Below, one piece after another: positions 38,362-47,667 of a DNA stretch of 64,000 nucleotides. The translations under genes and the position numbers were made by a program. The notes beneath the pieces were generated by a model. That model worked only from the letters and a program-made list of their open reading frames with translations. It ran no database searches and was not told where the DNA came from. Source of the DNA: Pararhizobium sp. IMCC21322 (GTDB taxonomy: Bacteria; Pseudomonadota; Alphaproteobacteria; Rhizobiales; GCA-2746425); the NCBI RefSeq assembly GCF_030758295.1, contig NZ_CP132335.1:372001-436000 (forward strand). The letters are read 5' to 3'. The first letter of the stretch is position 1; each line of letters begins with the position of its first letter.

Positions 38362-39686
38362 AAATGGCCCATCCCTCAAACAATAGGCCGTCCAACTCTG
38401 TCCATATTCGCAATGGCCGCGTTATCTGCGCGCGCCAGAAGCTGGATCAGATCAGCGATCTGCTGATTATTGATGGCCGCATTGCCGCCATGGGTCCCGC
38501 TGGCAAACTCGCTGTTTCCAATGAAAACATTCCGGCACTGGATGTTGCTGGCAAAGTGGTTCTTCCCGGCTTTGTCGATATGCAGGTCAATGTGGGTGAG
38601 CCGGGCGAAGAGCATAAGGAAACCCTGGCCACGGCCAGCGCTGCTGCTGCTGCCGGTGGTATTACAACCATTGTCACGACACCGGATACCGATCCGGTGA
38701 TTGACGATCCGGCTCTGGTCGATTTCATGCTGCGCCGCGCCCGCGATACAGCCATCGTCAAAGTCCATCCCTCTGCCGCCCTCACCAAGGGTCAGGCGGG
38801 TAAGGAGATGACGGAATTCGGGCTGCTGAAGGAAGCTGGTGCCGTGGCTTTTTCCAGTGGCCACAGGGCCTTGCAAAATGCCGTGATCCTGCGCCGCGCG
38901 CTGACTTATGCCCGGGATTTTGACAGTCTCATCATCCACCATGCCGAAGATCCAAATCTTGCGGCGGACGGTGTTATGAATGAGGGTGAAAATGCCTCGC
39001 GGCTTGGTCTGCCGGGCATCCCGCATGAGGCGGAGCTGATCATGATAGATCGGGATATCCGCATGGCGGCGTTGACGCAGAGCCGCTGCCACATTGCGCA
39101 GCTGTCCACCGCTGCCGGTGTTGCTGCAATTCGCACCGCCAAGGCAGCCGGTATACCGGTGACGGCTGGCGTTTCCATCAATCATCTGTCGTTGAATGAG
39201 ATTGATATTGGCAGCTACCGGACCTTCTTTAAATTGTCCCCGCCCTTGCGGCTGGAAGACGACCGTCAGGCCTTGATTGACGGTGTGGCAGACGGCACCA
39301 TTGATGTGGTGGTGTCAAACCATGATCCGCAGAATGTGGAAGCCAAACGCCATCCCTTTGCCGAAGCGGAAAGCGGTGCCATTGGTCTGGAAACCCTGTT
39401 TTCAGCGGCGATGCGGCTGGTCCATGACGAACGCCTCAGCCTGCTTGATCTGGTCCGTGCCGTCAGCGATACGCCAGCGCGTCTGCTGGGTCTGCCGGCT
39501 GGATCACTGGAAGTCGGCACTGATGCTGACATTGCGATTGCAGATCTGAATGAGCCCTGGATCGCCAGTGAAGACCAGTTCCGCTCCCGTTCCAAAAATA
39601 CGGCCTTCGAAGATGCCCGCTTCAGTGGCCGGATTGTGCAGACATTTGTCAACGGGCAATCCGTGTTCAGCCTAGATCAGACCTAA
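38358..39686 (+). CDS. Non-catalytic dihydroorotase-like subunit (PyrC', PyrX)
   Basis: 442 residues with the amidohydrolase fold of class I dihydroorotase, but key residues are lost. The H-x-H zinc motif (usually D-x-H-x-H) is DMQVNV (Gln77, Asn79). The late T-D-H-A-P-H motif reads VSNHDPQ, so the catalytic Asp is Asn. Yet [31 protein letters not shown] and [13 protein letters not shown] are well conserved. In Pseudomonas such a dead homologue is needed for PyrB assembly, and the 4-bp overlap with pyrB supports the same role here. A separate active dihydroorotase must lie outside the window. Confidence 0.88.
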   Translation: MKMAHPSNNRPSNSVHIRNGRVICARQKLDQISDLLIIDGRIAAMGPAGKLAVSNENIPALDVAGKVVLPGFVDMQVNVGEPGEEHKETLATASAAAAAGGITTIVTTPDTDPVIDDPALVDFMLRRARDTAIVKVHPSAALTKGQAGKEMTEFGLLKEAGAVAFSSGHRALQNAVILRRALTYARDFDSLIIHHAEDPNLAADGVMNEGENASRLGLPGIPHEAELIMIDRDIRMAALTQSRCHIAQLSTAAGVAAIRTAKAAGIPVTAGVSINHLSLNEIDIGSYRTFFKLSPPLRLEDDRQALIDGVADGTIDVVVSNHDPQNVEAKRHPFAEAESGAIGLETLFSAAMRLVHDERLSLLDLVRAVSDTPARLLGLPAGSLEVGTDADIAIADLNEPWIASEDQFRSRSKNTAFEDARFSGRIVQTFVNGQSVFSLDQT

Positions 39687-40052
39687 TTCGGCCTGCAGCT
39701 TTTTGGTCAGCTTGGCGCTGATAATCCGGTGGGCCTCGGCCATATAGGTTTTGCGGTCATCATCGCCAAACTCAGCATCCGGCTCGACGCGCACCCATTT
39801 GGCGCGTGCCAGATAGGGGGCAGGAATAATGCCCGGCAATTCGGTCAGCATCCGATACGACATATCAGCGCATTTGAAGGCAATGGCGACAGAGCCATCC
39901 TGACCGGGTTCAGCCTTGTCCGGCCCGGTACCGAGCTCTGAAATGGCAAAAATCTTGCCGCCAACTTTCCAGACATGCGAGCCGCCCCACTGGACCACAT
40001 GAGTGGTACCAGTGAGACTTTTGCAGAATGCATTATAGTCATCAAGTGTCAT
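39672..40052 (-). CDS. MmcQ/YjbR family protein
   Basis: 126 residues. [29 protein letters not shown] and [13 protein letters not shown] fit the YjbR/MmcQ family, a CyaY-like fold with a suggested DNA-binding role that is not proven. Its last 15 bp overlap the end of the dihydroorotase-like gene on the other strand; its start overlaps the msrA stop (ATGA). Confidence 0.88.
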   Translation of the reverse strand: MTLDDYNAFCKSLTGTTHVVQWGGSHVWKVGGKIFAISELGTGPDKAEPGQDGSVAIAFKCADMSYRMLTELPGIIPAPYLARAKWVRVEPDAEFGDDDRKTYMAEAHRIISAKLTKKLQAELGLI

Positions 40053-40711
40053 GAGGCCATTGCATTAGGGATCGGACACGAGACGCCTGTGCCGCCAATA
40101 CCGCAGTAACCACCGGGATTCTTCGCCAGATATTGCTGGTGATAGTCTTCAGCATAAAAGAATTCTGGCGCTTCCATCACGTCACTGGTGATTTTATCAC
40201 GCCCGGCGCTGACCAGCGCCTGCTCATAAAGGGCACGGCTTTCCTGTGTCGCCGTCAACTGGTCCGGCGACGTGGTGTAGACACCAGAGCGATATTGCGT
40301 ACCTGTATCATTGCCCTGCCGCATGCCCTGCGTAGGGTCATGGCTTTCCCAGAAAACCTTCAAAAGATTTTCCATTGAAATGATTGCAGGATCGAACACC
40401 ACCAGCACCGCTTCGGTATGGCCGGTGCCGCCGCTGCACACTTCCTGATAGGTCGGGTTTGGCGTATGGCCCGCCATGTAGCCCACTGCGGTTGTGTAGA
40501 CGCCATCCAGCTTCCAGAAAATCCGCTCCGCGCCCCAGAAACAGCCCAATGCGAAATACGCCGTTTCCAGATGATCCGGGAATGGGCCTTTCAGCGGGTT
40601 GCCATTGACAAAATGATGGCTCGCCGTTGGCAAAGCATCTTCGCGACCGGGCAGGGCCTTCGCCTGTGCCGGCATGCTCAGCTTGTTCCGCAGCTTATTG
40701 AGTAAAAACAT
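40049..40711 (-). CDS. msrA: Peptide-methionine (S)-S-oxide reductase MsrA
   Basis: 220 residues. The active-site motif [16 protein letters not shown] carries the catalytic Cys, and [26 protein letters not shown] is diagnostic. It repairs oxidised methionine in proteins. A longer N-terminus (about 45 residues) is shared by many alphaproteobacterial forms. Coupled to the YjbR gene downstream. Confidence 0.96.
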   Translation of the reverse strand: MFLLNKLRNKLSMPAQAKALPGREDALPTASHHFVNGNPLKGPFPDHLETAYFALGCFWGAERIFWKLDGVYTTAVGYMAGHTPNPTYQEVCSGGTGHTEAVLVVFDPAIISMENLLKVFWESHDPTQGMRQGNDTGTQYRSGVYTTSPDQLTATQESRALYEQALVSAGRDKITSDVMEAPEFFYAEDYHQQYLAKNPGGYCGIGGTGVSCPIPNAMAS

Positions 40712-40761
40712 ATGTGTTCCTTTCCGTTCGCATGGAGGGGCTGAACTTCAGATGTTGGCCC

Positions 40762-41073
40762 CTAGCCTTCGACAACACCGCGCCGTTTTTTGCCTACGGC
40801 AATGAACAGCAGGGAAATGATACCAATCACCAGCCATGTCGGGGCTGCCAGAATGGAGATCATCACCGGGTCCCACACATATGGGTGCACATTGCGCTGA
40901 ATAACAGCCTGCGCCAGATTGAGGGAATCGGAATGCAGCGCAAACCAGGTGCTGCCCATAGGGGTGATGATCAGATCACCGCTGGTAATGGAACGCGCGC
41001 CATCCAGTACCAGCGCGACAAAGGCACCGGCAAACAGCCAGAAGCCGAGAATGCGAAAAATAAAGCGTATCAT
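40762..41073 (-). CDS. Small conserved membrane protein of unknown function
   Basis: 103 residues with two predicted membrane helices (about 3-25 and 72-95) and a short loop between containing LIITPMGSTWFALHSDSLNL. I recall unnamed proteins of this size and motif in Hyphomicrobiales, but no function is known to me. It stands alone between msrA and tRNA-Ser. Confidence 0.7.
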   Translation of the reverse strand: MIRFIFRILGFWLFAGAFVALVLDGARSITSGDLIITPMGSTWFALHSDSLNLAQAVIQRNVHPYVWDPVMISILAAPTWLVIGIISLLFIAVGKKRRGVVEG

Positions 41074-41280
41074 GTGGGAGGTCCTGTTTCGTTTGCTGGC
41101 ATATAACGGGCCGTCCTTTTACCAGCAAATCAAGCCTGTTCACAGTTCTGAGAGAAAAAACTTAATTCCACCCCTAAAAGATGCCCTCAGCACCTTGCGC
41201 GGTGCCATGTGATCAGTATAAAGCTCTCGCGCTGATGAAATGGTTATGTCCTCTGGACCTCTTGCATATTTCTTCCTCTA

Positions 41281-41370
41281 GGAGAGGTGGCCGAGTGGTC
41301 GAAGGCGCACGCTTGGAAAGCGTGTAGGCGGGTAACTGTCTCCAGGGTTCGAATCCCTGTCTCTCCGCCA
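41281..41370 (+). tRNA. tRNA-Ser (anticodon GGA)
   Basis: A 90-nt class II tRNA. The acceptor stem GGAGAGG pairs with TCTCTCC (one G-U), followed by G and an encoded CCA. The anticodon arm reads ACGCTTGGAAAGCGT with anticodon GGA. A long variable arm and the T arm GGTTCGAATCC are present. It marks the change from core genes to accessory-looking genes. I saw no integrase and no second copy of its 3' end. The 244 bp to the next gene contain nothing else I can name. Confidence 0.96.
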
Positions 41371-41614
41371 TTTTCCTTATCTCGCGCAAGTTCGCTTTGC
41401 TCACGGCTCCGATGGGGCGGTCACGAAATTGACCGGCGGCAGTTGTACCGCTTGGCTCAAAGTTCCAACTTCATCCAGAACTCTCCGCAACGCACCCTGA
41501 TAACTCAGTGTTCCAGATGAGTAAGATTTTGCAGTATGGCATGTGCCCCACAATTGGTGCCGCACTGGGCTGCACTGATTTGGCCGGGTGTTTGCTGCTG
41601 AGATCCGAAGAAAC

Positions 41615-42241
41615 TCACAAACCGATCAAATCTCCAATCGCAAGTCCCAAACTCCTTGCACCCGTGTTGTCTATGTGGAAGCCGTCAACCGGACTGCAGC
41701 TTGCATGATCGCCTGCATTAAGGAAGCCAACGCCTTGTGCCTTCGCAACAAGCGCATATTCACTCGCCAAATTCCTGGATTTTTCAAATCCTCCTTCAAA
41801 TACTTTGTCCCACGTGCGCAGGTCTCGTAAAATCGGGGGCGGGGAGACAAGTATGATTTCCGGCACTTCAGTAGACGTTCTGAACGCAACTTCACGAACA
41901 TCGCCTACAAGAGCCGCCATGCCGAGGCCAATGTCATGGGCCGTGCTTCGAAATCTTGCCTTAAGGTCGTTCGTCCCCAGCATGATAACAATCAAGTCAA
42001 GGGGGCGGTGGCTTTCCAGGCATGGGCGAAGATAGGTCCTGCCATTGAGATGCGCCCCCTCAATGGGATCATCGCGGCTGGTGGTGCGGCCTGAAAGACC
42101 CTCCGGGATAACGAGCCATTCCCGCCCGAGCATGTCCTGCAGAACGCCTGGCCATCGATCACTGAACCCATAGCGCGTGCCGGGCCGACCGGGAATTGAT
42201 CCGAAAGTATTTGAGTCACCGTAGCAAAGTACCGACTTCAT
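41615..42241 (-). CDS. SGNH/GDSL-type esterase
   Basis: 208 residues. Block I CYGDSNTFGS (nucleophile Ser in GDS), block III IVIMLGTNDLK (Gly/Asn oxyanion) and block V DGFHID (Asp and His) are in place. The insert GFSDRWPGVLQDMLG and EGLSGRTT match aryl-esterase/lipase-like members. No signal peptide. It is the first gene after tRNA-Ser and could serve the adjoining TRAP-transported substrate. Confidence 0.88.
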   Translation of the reverse strand: MKSVLCYGDSNTFGSIPGRPGTRYGFSDRWPGVLQDMLGREWLVIPEGLSGRTTSRDDPIEGAHLNGRTYLRPCLESHRPLDLIVIMLGTNDLKARFRSTAHDIGLGMAALVGDVREVAFRTSTEVPEIILVSPPPILRDLRTWDKVFEGGFEKSRNLASEYALVAKAQGVGFLNAGDHASCSPVDGFHIDNTGARSLGLAIGDLIGL

Positions 42242-42422
42242 GAGCGAGCCCCTGTTCTGTTACACTTATGACGCAGTGAGCTGCGATTTCGACCAGGAAA
42301 CACATGATTTCAAAACCCGTAATTCATCAAGCAATCGCCAGATCACCGCCAGAATATATCAGCTTGCAAAATACAGCGGCTTGCGCGAGCTTAATCCCAA
42401 TGCGCGATTTGTGAGGCAGAGC

Positions 42423-43472
42423 CTAAAGCCATTTCTGCGCATTCTCTTCACTCAAATCCGCCCCGCAGGATTGCCGTATGATCAACCGCGTTGGAATGAT
42501 GATGCGCTCGGAGGGCATCTTTGGATCTGCGATGCGACGCAGCAGAAGTTGCCCAGCTTCGCGCCCGATATCCAGACCGTGTGTTTCAACGGTGGTCAAC
42601 GCCGGAAAGGCCTCAGCGCCAACATCTATGTTGTCAAACCCTGCCACCGCAATATCACGTCCCGGAGTGAGACCGGCTGCACGAACTCCCGCCATCACGC
42701 CCATTGCAACGTGATCATTGAAACAGACGATGGCCGTGGGTGGATTGTCTTCAACCAGCAACTCAGCTATTGCGCTTCGGCCTCCGCGACTATCATTTGT
42801 CTCCCGTACAATGCGGCCAGCGTCCAGTCTGGCGCGGCCCAAAGCTGTCTGAAAGCCTTTGATCCGCTGTCGCGTCGCCAGGTGATCCAGTGCGCCGCCA
42901 ACAAACGCGATATGCGTATGTCCAAGCCTTATCAGATGGGCGCAAAGCGCCTCTATGCCGGACTGGTAGTCTGCGCTGACAAAATCTCCCTTTGTTTCGG
43001 AAACTGAGCGCATCACCTGAACAATAGGCATATTCCACTTATCCATTGTTTCCAGGAGATGCCGGGAGGTGCCGGGAGCGGGACACAGTATCAGGCCATC
43101 GACCGATTGTTCGCGCATTCGGGTCAAAAGGTCGTTCTGCCGGTCGGGGTCTTCACGGGTATTCAACAGAAACGAAATTTTTTGCACGTCACCGATGACG
43201 TCATCGACACCACTGACCAATTTGCCGAAGAAGTTATTTGATACGGTTCCAACGACGATCCCGATTGTATTTGATAGCCCTGTACGCAGTAGAGCTGCAC
43301 TGCGGTCATAGATATATCCCAGCCGGTCTGCTGAATTCTGAACCTTTTCCCGTGTGCTCGAGGAGACACCCGAACCGCCACGCAAGGCCATTGAAACCGC
43401 AGCCGTGGAAAGGTTGGTGTCTTTGGCAATATCGCCAAGGGTCACGCGATTGGCCAGAACGGGTTTTTTCAT
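42423..43472 (-). CDS. LacI-family transcriptional regulator
   Basis: 349 residues. The helix-turn-helix VTLGDIAKDTNLSTAAVSMA (about 8-28) and hinge region are of LacI type, followed by a periplasmic-binding-like effector domain (NTIGIVVGTVSNNFFGKLVS, GRDIAVAGFDNIDVGAEAF). It is divergent from the TRAP transporter; two CTTAA..CG..TTAAG-like sites flank the gap. Probably represses the TRAP genes until their substrate or a product appears. Confidence 0.93.
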   Translation of the reverse strand: MKKPVLANRVTLGDIAKDTNLSTAAVSMALRGGSGVSSSTREKVQNSADRLGYIYDRSAALLRTGLSNTIGIVVGTVSNNFFGKLVSGVDDVIGDVQKISFLLNTREDPDRQNDLLTRMREQSVDGLILCPAPGTSRHLLETMDKWNMPIVQVMRSVSETKGDFVSADYQSGIEALCAHLIRLGHTHIAFVGGALDHLATRQRIKGFQTALGRARLDAGRIVRETNDSRGGRSAIAELLVEDNPPTAIVCFNDHVAMGVMAGVRAAGLTPGRDIAVAGFDNIDVGAEAFPALTTVETHGLDIGREAGQLLLRRIADPKMPSERIIIPTRLIIRQSCGADLSEENAQKWL

Positions 43473-43551
43473 TTGCTAGCCTATCATCCTCGTGAAAAAT
43501 CCCGATTTCCGGTAAGGCGGGCTATTTTTGCACACATGATAGCTTTCATAA

Positions 43552-43565
43552 CTTAATCGATAAAG
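43552..43565. promoter_or_regulatory. Putative LacI-type operator O1
   Basis: CTTAATCGATAAAG is a 14-bp near-palindrome (one mismatched pair) with the central CG typical of LacI/PurR sites. It lies 80 bp upstream of the LacI gene start. It matches the second site at 43804, 252 bp away. Confidence 0.55.
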
Positions 43566-43803
43566 TAGGTCAATCTGATTTGGAAAACCTGATGCTTGGG
43601 GATGCCTCCAGAAGAGGTTTCCTTATGTATACGGCATCGTAACATGGTCTCTTGAACAAGAGGGTCGGGATTGGCTCTATTGAACGGTTTCGACATGCGC
43701 ATACAGATAATTGGGTGGGCGATGCCTTGTTTCAGGAGGCGCTTTTGTTCGAGGCTGTCAGGCCTCTTTTGAAGGGCGGCAGTGGAAGTTGAGCTTGACA
43801 AAG

Positions 43804-43817
43804 CTTAAACGATTAAG
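43804..43817. promoter_or_regulatory. Putative LacI-type operator O2
   Basis: CTTAAACGATTAAG has perfect 5-bp arms and a central CG, and lies 40 bp before dctQ. Same consensus as O1. The two sites are 252 bp apart centre to centre, a distance that would allow repression by DNA looping. The 384-bp gap holds no other feature I can support. Confidence 0.6.
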
Positions 43818-43856
43818 TAATTTTTCTCCGGGAGACTGAATTAATAAGAGGACGTC

Positions 43857-44366
43857 ATGCACGCTTTGCTCAGATGGATCTGGAGGGTCGCCGACATCTT
43901 CATTGCAGCCATTATGGTCGCGATGATCGTGATGGTGTTCGTCAATGTGGTGCTGCGCTACGGTTTTTCTTCCGGGCTGAGAGAGTCGGTTGAGCTTTCG
44001 CGCCTCGGCCTCGTCTGGCTTGTGATGATTGGTGCCGCGGTGACACTGCGACGTGATGAACACCTGGCTGTCAAAGACGTGGTGATGATGCTTCCCGGAC
44101 CAGTCGCCGGGGTTCTGCGTCGTCTGGCATATGTGATAATTCTGGTCTCGGTGCTGATGCTTTTTTGGGGCGCTTTGCGCCAAACAACGGCCAATTGGAA
44201 CAATATATCGCCGCTGACAGGCCTGCCATCATCGGTTTTCTACCTTGCCGGGGTCTTGTCATCAATCATGATGACGGGCATCGCACTTGTCCGCATCATC
44301 GACCCGGACGCAAAGCTCGACGGTGGCTATGACGATGAATTCGTCAACGGGGAGCCCCGGCTGTGA
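43857..44366 (+). CDS. TRAP transporter small permease (DctQ)
   Basis: 169 residues with four predicted membrane helices (MVAMIVMVFVNVVLRYGFSS is the second, a strong DctQ signature). It bridges the large permease of a tripartite ATP-independent importer. Its last 4 bp overlap dctM. First gene after the LacI-controlled intergenic region. Confidence 0.93.
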   Translation: MHALLRWIWRVADIFIAAIMVAMIVMVFVNVVLRYGFSSGLRESVELSRLGLVWLVMIGAAVTLRRDEHLAVKDVVMMLPGPVAGVLRRLAYVIILVSVLMLFWGALRQTTANWNNISPLTGLPSSVFYLAGVLSSIMMTGIALVRIIDPDAKLDGGYDDEFVNGEPRL

Positions 44367-45646
44367 TCCTGACAATTTTCCTGGTCGTTCTTATTACGGC
44401 AATCATTCTGGGCCTGCCGGTGGCCTTTGCTTTGCTGCTGTCGGCCATGGCTCTGATGCTGACCATGGACCTCTTCAGTGCGGATATTCTTGCGCAGTCT
44501 ATGATCAATGGCGTGAACAGCTTTCCGTTGTTGGCGATCCCGTTCTTCCTGGTTGCCGGCGAAGTCATGGCTGCCGGCGGGCTATCCCAGCGGATTGTGC
44601 GCATGGCCATTGTCATGGTCGGCCACCGCAAGGGTGGCCTGGGTTATGTCGCCATCTTCACAGCAGTCCTCATCGCGGGGCTGTCCGGATCGGCTGTGGC
44701 AGACCTTGCCGCGCTGGTGTCAATTATTTACCCGATGATGAAGAGTGCAGGTTACCCAAATGGGCGGTCGCTTGGACTTTTGGCCTCGGGTGGCATTATC
44801 GCGCCTGTGATCCCGCCATCTTTGCCCCTGATCCTGATCGGGGTGGCTGGTGGAATTTCGATCAAGGACCTTTTCCTTGGCGGGATTGCGCCCGGGATGA
44901 TGATGGGCGCCACGCTGATGATCACGTGGTATCTGCTGATGCGGTCAGAAGATTTGGAAACCCTGCCGAAAGCCTCTGTAGCTGAAAAACTGAAGGCGTT
45001 TCGTGAGGGAATCTGGGCACTTTTTCTTCCGATCATTATCATTGGTGGCATCCGCTTCGGGATATTCACCCCGACCGAGGCCGCCGTTGTCGCAGCAGTT
45101 TATGCGATCGTGATCTCCGTCGTCATCTATCGAGAGTTGACGTTGAAGGTCTTCTTCAACGTTCTCATATCTGCAGGACGCTCGACAGCGATGGTCATGT
45201 TTCTGGTCGGCTGCGCCATGGTCGCCGCCTGGCTGATCACGGTCGCGCAGTTGCCGCAACAATTGGCGGATCTGCTGAGCCCTCTGATCGACCAGCCCCG
45301 GATGCTGATGCTGGTCATAATGATCTTCGTCTTTGCCATTGGCATGGTCATGGATCTCGCGCCGACCGTTCTCATCCTCGTGCCGCTGATGATTCCAATC
45401 GTCCGCGAAGCAGGCATAAACGAAGTCTATTTTGGCTTGATGTTCGTCATAAACACGTCAATCGGGTTGATCACACCACCTGTGGGTAATGGTTTGAACG
45501 TTGTGTGCGGCGTCAGCCGCGTACCGATGTCGCAAGCTGTACGCGGTACAGCTCCGTTCATTCTGGCATACCTAATTCTTTTGGGACTGTTCATAGCGTT
45601 CCCAAGCCTCATCATCGTTCCGATGAAATGGTTCATCGGGGCCTAA
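44363..45646 (+). CDS. TRAP transporter large permease (DctM)
   Basis: 427 residues with about twelve hydrophobic segments. The conserved SAVADLAALVSIIYPMMKSA and GIIAPVIPPSLPLILIG blocks place it in the DctM/YiaN group of sodium-driven importers. Coupled to dctQ by a 4-bp overlap; dctP begins 19 bp later. Confidence 0.94.
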   Translation: MILTIFLVVLITAIILGLPVAFALLLSAMALMLTMDLFSADILAQSMINGVNSFPLLAIPFFLVAGEVMAAGGLSQRIVRMAIVMVGHRKGGLGYVAIFTAVLIAGLSGSAVADLAALVSIIYPMMKSAGYPNGRSLGLLASGGIIAPVIPPSLPLILIGVAGGISIKDLFLGGIAPGMMMGATLMITWYLLMRSEDLETLPKASVAEKLKAFREGIWALFLPIIIIGGIRFGIFTPTEAAVVAAVYAIVISVVIYRELTLKVFFNVLISAGRSTAMVMFLVGCAMVAAWLITVAQLPQQLADLLSPLIDQPRMLMLVIMIFVFAIGMVMDLAPTVLILVPLMIPIVREAGINEVYFGLMFVINTSIGLITPPVGNGLNVVCGVSRVPMSQAVRGTAPFILAYLILLGLFIAFPSLIIVPMKWFIGA

Positions 45647-45664
45647 AAGGGAGAAATAAACATA

Positions 45665-46642
45665 ATGAAAACCTTCATGAGAGTAGGTGTCCTGGCTGCA
45701 GCCATGGCCCTGGCCACACCAGTGGCAGCAAAGACCGTGCTGAAATTTGCACACCCCACACCCGAAAGCGACATCCAGCACCTGATGGCTGAGTTCTTCG
45801 CTGAAAAGATGGACGAGCGTACCAACGGCGAAATTACCGTGCAGATCTTTCCGGCAGGCCAACTGGGCTCGGACGTACAGGCGCTGGACGGCACCCGTTC
45901 CGGCATCATCGATTTCCAGCTTGCCGGCCTGAATAATTTTACGGGTCTCGTTCCCGAAGCAGGGGCCTTTACCTTGCCATTCATGTTCCCGGATCGCGAG
46001 ACTGCCTACAAGGTTCTTGATGGCGATGTCGGCAAGGGTCTGGGTGAAAAATTCAAGGAATTCGGATTGGTATTGCTGGGCCTTCCGGAAAACGGCTTTC
46101 GCAACATGACCAATGATCGCGGCCCCATCGTGGAGCCGGCAGATGTCGCAGGACTTCAGATGCGGGTTAACAACTCTCAGGCATTGAGCGATATGTTTGA
46201 AGCGTTGGGCGCGAACCCTATTCAGCTTGACGTCAATGAGCTTTACACGGCCCTGGAAACCGGTGTCGTCGATAGTCAGGATCATCCGATTCCGGTGACG
46301 CTATCGTTTCGCTTCTACGAAGTGCAGAAATTCCTGTCTCTCACGCGACATGCCTACTCGCCGGTCGGCTGGGTCATGAACCTGGATGCGTTCAATGAAC
46401 TATCCGAGGAGAATCAGGCAATCATGATGGAAGTCGCCGCTGAAGCGGTCGATTATCAGCGCAATCTGGCTATCTCCGGCGAAGAAGCAATGCTGAAGAC
46501 GCTCAGCGCCGATATGGAAATCAACGACAACGTCAATTCGGCTGCTTTCCAGGAAGCAGCGCGCCCGGCCTGGGACCAGTTTGTTGAGAACTATGGGTCG
46601 GATATCATTGACGCGATTCTGAAAGCTTCAGCCGCCAAATAA
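45665..46642 (+). CDS. TRAP transporter substrate-binding protein (DctP)
   Basis: 325 residues with a signal peptide (cleavage near TPVAAKT). The ligand-anchoring Arg is in LQMRVNNSQALSDMFEALGA, followed by NELYTALETGVVDSQDHP, both typical of DctP. It binds an organic acid or acidic sugar in the periplasm. Order Q-M-P with P last is less common than P-Q-M. A strong terminator follows at 46672. Confidence 0.94.
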   Translation: MKTFMRVGVLAAAMALATPVAAKTVLKFAHPTPESDIQHLMAEFFAEKMDERTNGEITVQIFPAGQLGSDVQALDGTRSGIIDFQLAGLNNFTGLVPEAGAFTLPFMFPDRETAYKVLDGDVGKGLGEKFKEFGLVLLGLPENGFRNMTNDRGPIVEPADVAGLQMRVNNSQALSDMFEALGANPIQLDVNELYTALETGVVDSQDHPIPVTLSFRFYEVQKFLSLTRHAYSPVGWVMNLDAFNELSEENQAIMMEVAAEAVDYQRNLAISGEEAMLKTLSADMEINDNVNSAAFQEAARPAWDQFVENYGSDIIDAILKASAAK

Positions 46643-46671
46643 TTTCCCGCTACGAACGTGTGAGTTTCTGG

Positions 46672-46707
46672 ATGGGTCGGCCCGAGATTGGCCGGCCCAT
46701 TTTTTTA
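46672..46707 (+). terminator. Rho-independent terminator after dctP
   Basis: ATGGGTCGGCC and GGCCGGCCCAT pair (one G-T) around a 7-nt loop, followed by TTTTTTT. It lies 30 bp after the dctP stop. Confidence 0.85.
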
Positions 46708-46836
46708 TCATTATCAGGATGCATTATCCGTCATACCCGACGCGGCAAGCCCCCAAGACGCGGAGCCCGATGCTGCCAACCACCAATGCCCGTGAGCTCA
46801 GCCGTTGCGTTTCAAAGTCTGCTTTTCAAAATCCGA

Positions 46837-47106
46837 TTATTCTTGTCTCAGCTCATTGAGAATGCTCTGCCATTCGCGCTCAAGTTCATGACTTGCTTGC
46901 GTTTTCCCGGCTCTGCGATACCAGTAGGAAGCGTTGGACTTATCGCCTTCGATCAGATGAACCAATCCATGAACCCAGTCATAGTCCGGACTTCCCTCCC
47001 TGGATTGGCAAAGATCATGACATGAGCTCCAGTTCGGGCCCGTTTCAAAATTATCATCCTTAAGACGTTCAACTGCATCTATGAGAAGTGCTCTTGTTTG
47101 GCTCAT
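46837..47106 (-). CDS. Small hypothetical protein
   Basis: 89 residues, charged, rich in Trp, Tyr and His: HDLCQSREGSPDYDWVHGLV and EGDKSNASYWYRRAGKTQAS. The pattern looks like a single conserved domain with a helical tail (EREWQSILNELRQE). I recall similar unnamed proteins in alphaproteobacteria but no function. It stands between the TRAP terminator and a stretch of decayed genes. Confidence 0.6.
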   Translation of the reverse strand: MSQTRALLIDAVERLKDDNFETGPNWSSCHDLCQSREGSPDYDWVHGLVHLIEGDKSNASYWYRRAGKTQASHELEREWQSILNELRQE

Positions 47107-47245
47107 CGTTCTTGTCCCAACTCCAATAGGTTTCAGGCAGGCCCACCATGGCAGTTAATCCGCCATGGTAATTGAAGGTATCGATCTTGATTTCATTGGC
47201 AGCACTATAAGACCCAAAAGCAAATTGACACAGGAAGAAAGCTGG
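47069..47245 (-). pseudogene. Possible gene remnant (unrecognised)
   Basis: An open minus-strand frame with protein-like composition (CQFAFGSYSAANEIKIDTFN, then YHGGLTAMVGLPETYWSWDK) but no start codon in place and a stop just upstream. It overlaps the first 38 bp of the 89-residue gene in another frame. I cannot name the family. Arms CCATGGC (47146-47152) and GCCATGG (47162-47168) lie inside it. Could be chance. Confidence 0.3.
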
Positions 47246-47281
47246 TTATCCAGACCCTGAGGTCTGGGGTCTGAACTCAAT

Positions 47282-47447
47282 TCACCCTGTTGATGCTGGC
47301 TGTCTCACCGTCATGCACAACCGTCAGCGGTCCCGGAAGAGGGCCGTCGAAAGTCATTGCCTGCAACTTTGCGCCATTTTTGCTTATCTCCTGCAATTTC
47401 TTGATGATCAACATCTCAAGTTCAAAGATACCGAGCGGATCTTGCGT
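47282..47447 (-). pseudogene. Fragment of a copper-containing nitrite reductase (nirK-like)
   Basis: An open 54-codon minus-strand stretch, bounded by stops, encoding FELEMLIIKKLQEISKNG and AKLQAMTFDGPLPGPLTVVH followed by DGETASINRVN-stop. This aligns with the start of the first cupredoxin domain of NirK (typical pattern QAMTFNGSMPGP..VVHEGD). The start, both copper-binding regions and all the rest are missing. It indicates loss or partial transfer of a nitrite reductase or related multicopper oxidase gene. Confidence 0.6.
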
Positions 47448-47466
47448 TCAAATAAGGTGCATTGTC

Positions 47467-47492
47467 GGAACCAATCTTTCCTGCCCTGCGTT
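47467..47492 (+). promoter_or_regulatory. Possible general-stress (EcfG-type) promoter of the DUF892 gene
   Basis: GGAAC (47467-47471), 17 bp, CGTT (47489-47492) matches the alphaproteobacterial EcfG consensus. It lies about 175 bp before the DUF892 gene, a family often under stress control. The long leader is a weakness. Confidence 0.35.
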
Positions 47493-47667
47493 AGCAGCTT
47501 GAACCGCAGTTGATTGTAACAGACCAGGCACCGCGTCTCCCATGCCGCATCCTCACACATTTCTGTCATGCGCATGCGCTGCACTTGATTAAGTCACGCG
47601 ACGGACATGCGACTGATGCCAATGCTGAAGGTTCACGCATTAACCAGTATCAGAAGGAACAACCACA

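Noticed and set aside
41281-41614. Integration site (att) with integrase
   Set aside because: No integrase gene and no repeat of the tRNA 3' end were found in the window; retained only as an inference about the island edge.
42240-43007. 255-codon plus-strand frame
   Set aside because: Lies antisense to the LacI regulator and has no recognisable domain.
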